In this document: in pieces, positions 5,923-6,426 of the stretch
Layout of the letters: every line of letters begins with the position of its first letter
Position numbering within the stretch: position 1 is the first letter of the stretch
Source of the DNA: an uncultured bacterium
GTDB taxonomy: Bacteria > Bacillota > Clostridia > Lachnospirales > Lachnospiraceae
Direction: 5' to 3'
DNA: 6,426 nucleotides
NCBI GenBank assembly: GCA_905214365.1
Contig: CAJMMH010000166.1
Location: 1-6,426, forward strand
Translations under genes and position numbers: made by a program
The notes under the pieces: model-generated
Seen by the model: only the letters and a program-made list of their open reading frames with translations
Told to the model about the DNA's origin: nothing
The model's database searches: none

Positions 5923-6426
5923 CTGCCCTTCTTTCCTCAAAGAACCGGACGCAGTCCGCCGTATCGCGCTTCAGCTGCTCTGAAAGCGCTTCGATTCCGT
6001 CAAACCGCCGCTCCGGCCTGTGAAATTTCAATAAGTCTGCCCATACGCTGGCTCCGTAAATCATACGGTCAAAGTCCAGCACATAGATTTCCAACAAAAG
6101 CCGATGGGAGCTTACCGTCGGCTGAATCCCAAGATTCGCGACACCGCAATACTCGTTTCCGTCAATCCGAACAGACGCGAAATACACGCCGCGCGGCGGC
6201 AGCACCCTGGTATCCGGCGGGCAAAGATTCAGCGTTGGGAAACCGATGGTATGGCCAAGCGATTTTCCATGCTCCACAATGCCGCCGAATCCATACGGCC
6301 GGCCAAGCATTGCCGCTGCGTCCTCCATATGTCCGCTGCGGATCTCTGTACGGATCAGCGAGCTGCTGATGTCCTTTCCATTATATTTTAACTTACTGAA
6401 GATATCAAGGCGAAAATGATATTTTT
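5891..6426 (-). CDS. ribF: Riboflavin kinase / FAD synthetase RibF, C-terminal part only
   Basis: Bifunctional cytoplasmic enzyme that phosphorylates riboflavin to FMN and adenylates FMN to FAD. The window holds the last 177 codons; the reading frame is open through the right edge, so the start and most of the nucleotidyltransferase domain are outside. The ISSSLIRTEIRSGHMEDAA stretch (about 20 residues in) is the end of the FAD synthetase domain, matching the family's ISSTxIR motif. The riboflavin kinase domain follows: LGRPYGFGGIVEHG, GHTIGFPTLNL, LPPRGVYFASVRIDG, GVANLGIQPTV and the LLLEIYVLDFD strand with the expected catalytic Glu. The usual PTAN flavin/ATP motif is PTLN here, keeping the key Thr and Asn. 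The end contains RPERRFDGIEALSEQLKRD, typical of the family, plus a charged tail ending at the TGA at 5891. The last 32 bases overlap the next gene. Confidence 0.96.
   Translation of the reverse strand, partial: KYHFRLDIFSKLKYNGKDISSSLIRTEIRSGHMEDAAAMLGRPYGFGGIVEHGKSLGHTIGFPTLNLCPPDTRVLPPRGVYFASVRIDGNEYCGVANLGIQPTVSSHRLLLEIYVLDFDRMIYGASVWADLLKFHRPERRFDGIEALSEQLKRDTADCVRFFEERRADERKRNASQG
5923..5938 (-). promoter_or_regulatory. Weak ribosome site deciding the start of the NlpC/P60 gene
   Basis: Before the ATG at 5922 the minus strand offers AAGGG (5930-5926) only three bases away and GAGG (5938-5935) twelve bases away. Neither spacing is ideal. Since the site lies inside the ribF coding region, initiation probably relies on ribosomes finishing ribF. 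An in-frame TTG at 5940 would add six residues but has no recognisable site before it, so I prefer the ATG. Confidence 0.5.

Noticed and set aside
5677..6369. 230-codon open frame on the plus strand opposite ribF and the hydrolase gene
   Set aside because: It spans the junction of two well-supported minus-strand genes, is Arg/Ala/Ser/Pro-rich with no domain, and has no convincing start signal.

Overview
The window is an ordinary-looking stretch of bacterial core genome in which every supported gene lies on the minus strand. Transcription runs from the right edge to the left edge: ribF (3' part only) - an SH3/NlpC-P60 cell-wall hydrolase - rpsO - pnp - argS (last few dozen codons missing). The ribF-rpsO-pnp order, the strong AGGAG-type Shine-Dalgarno sites, the style of the proteins (KPFKTR version of the KMSKS loop in ArgRS, SNGSTSQASVC in PNPase, a membrane-anchored C40 peptidase with a Glu/Thr-rich linker) and a roughly balanced base composition point to a Firmicute of class Clostridia. 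Lachnospiraceae is my best guess; this is inference from style, not from a search.

Region by region (in direction of transcription). 6426-5891: C-terminal part of the bifunctional riboflavin kinase/FAD synthetase RibF. 5922-4588: a 444-residue membrane-anchored protein with two SH3-like domains and a C-terminal NlpC/P60 peptidase; its ATG lies inside the end of ribF (32-base overlap), so the two are probably translationally coupled. 4587-4403: a gap holding a near-consensus sigma-A promoter (TTGACA-17-TATTAT) and a leader of about 90 bases before rpsO that can fold into a stacked two-helix structure whose loop can pair with the Shine-Dalgarno sequence. 4402-4136: ribosomal protein S15. 4135-3909: a 227-base spacer with a perfect 10-bp GAAA-tetraloop hairpin just after rpsO and a second, weaker helix. 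3908-1821: polynucleotide phosphorylase. 1820-1664: a 157-base spacer with a large GC-rich hairpin (possible weak terminator) and a second hairpin near the argS ribosome site. 1663-1: arginyl-tRNA synthetase, running off the left edge.

Functionally the set joins flavin cofactor synthesis, cell-wall turnover, 30S assembly, RNA decay and tRNA charging. Only rpsO-pnp is a well-known pairing; the hydrolase between ribF and rpsO is the least standard element. The promoter at 4499-4527 probably divides the string into an upstream ribF-hydrolase unit and a downstream rpsO-pnp(-argS) unit, although I see no good terminator after the hydrolase gene. I found no mobile element, tRNA, rRNA, CRISPR array, defence gene or sign of transfer, and no evidence of an undescribed multi-gene system. 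The points worth a second look are mainly RNA-level: the rpsO leader, the rpsO-pnp hairpin and the pnp-argS hairpin.
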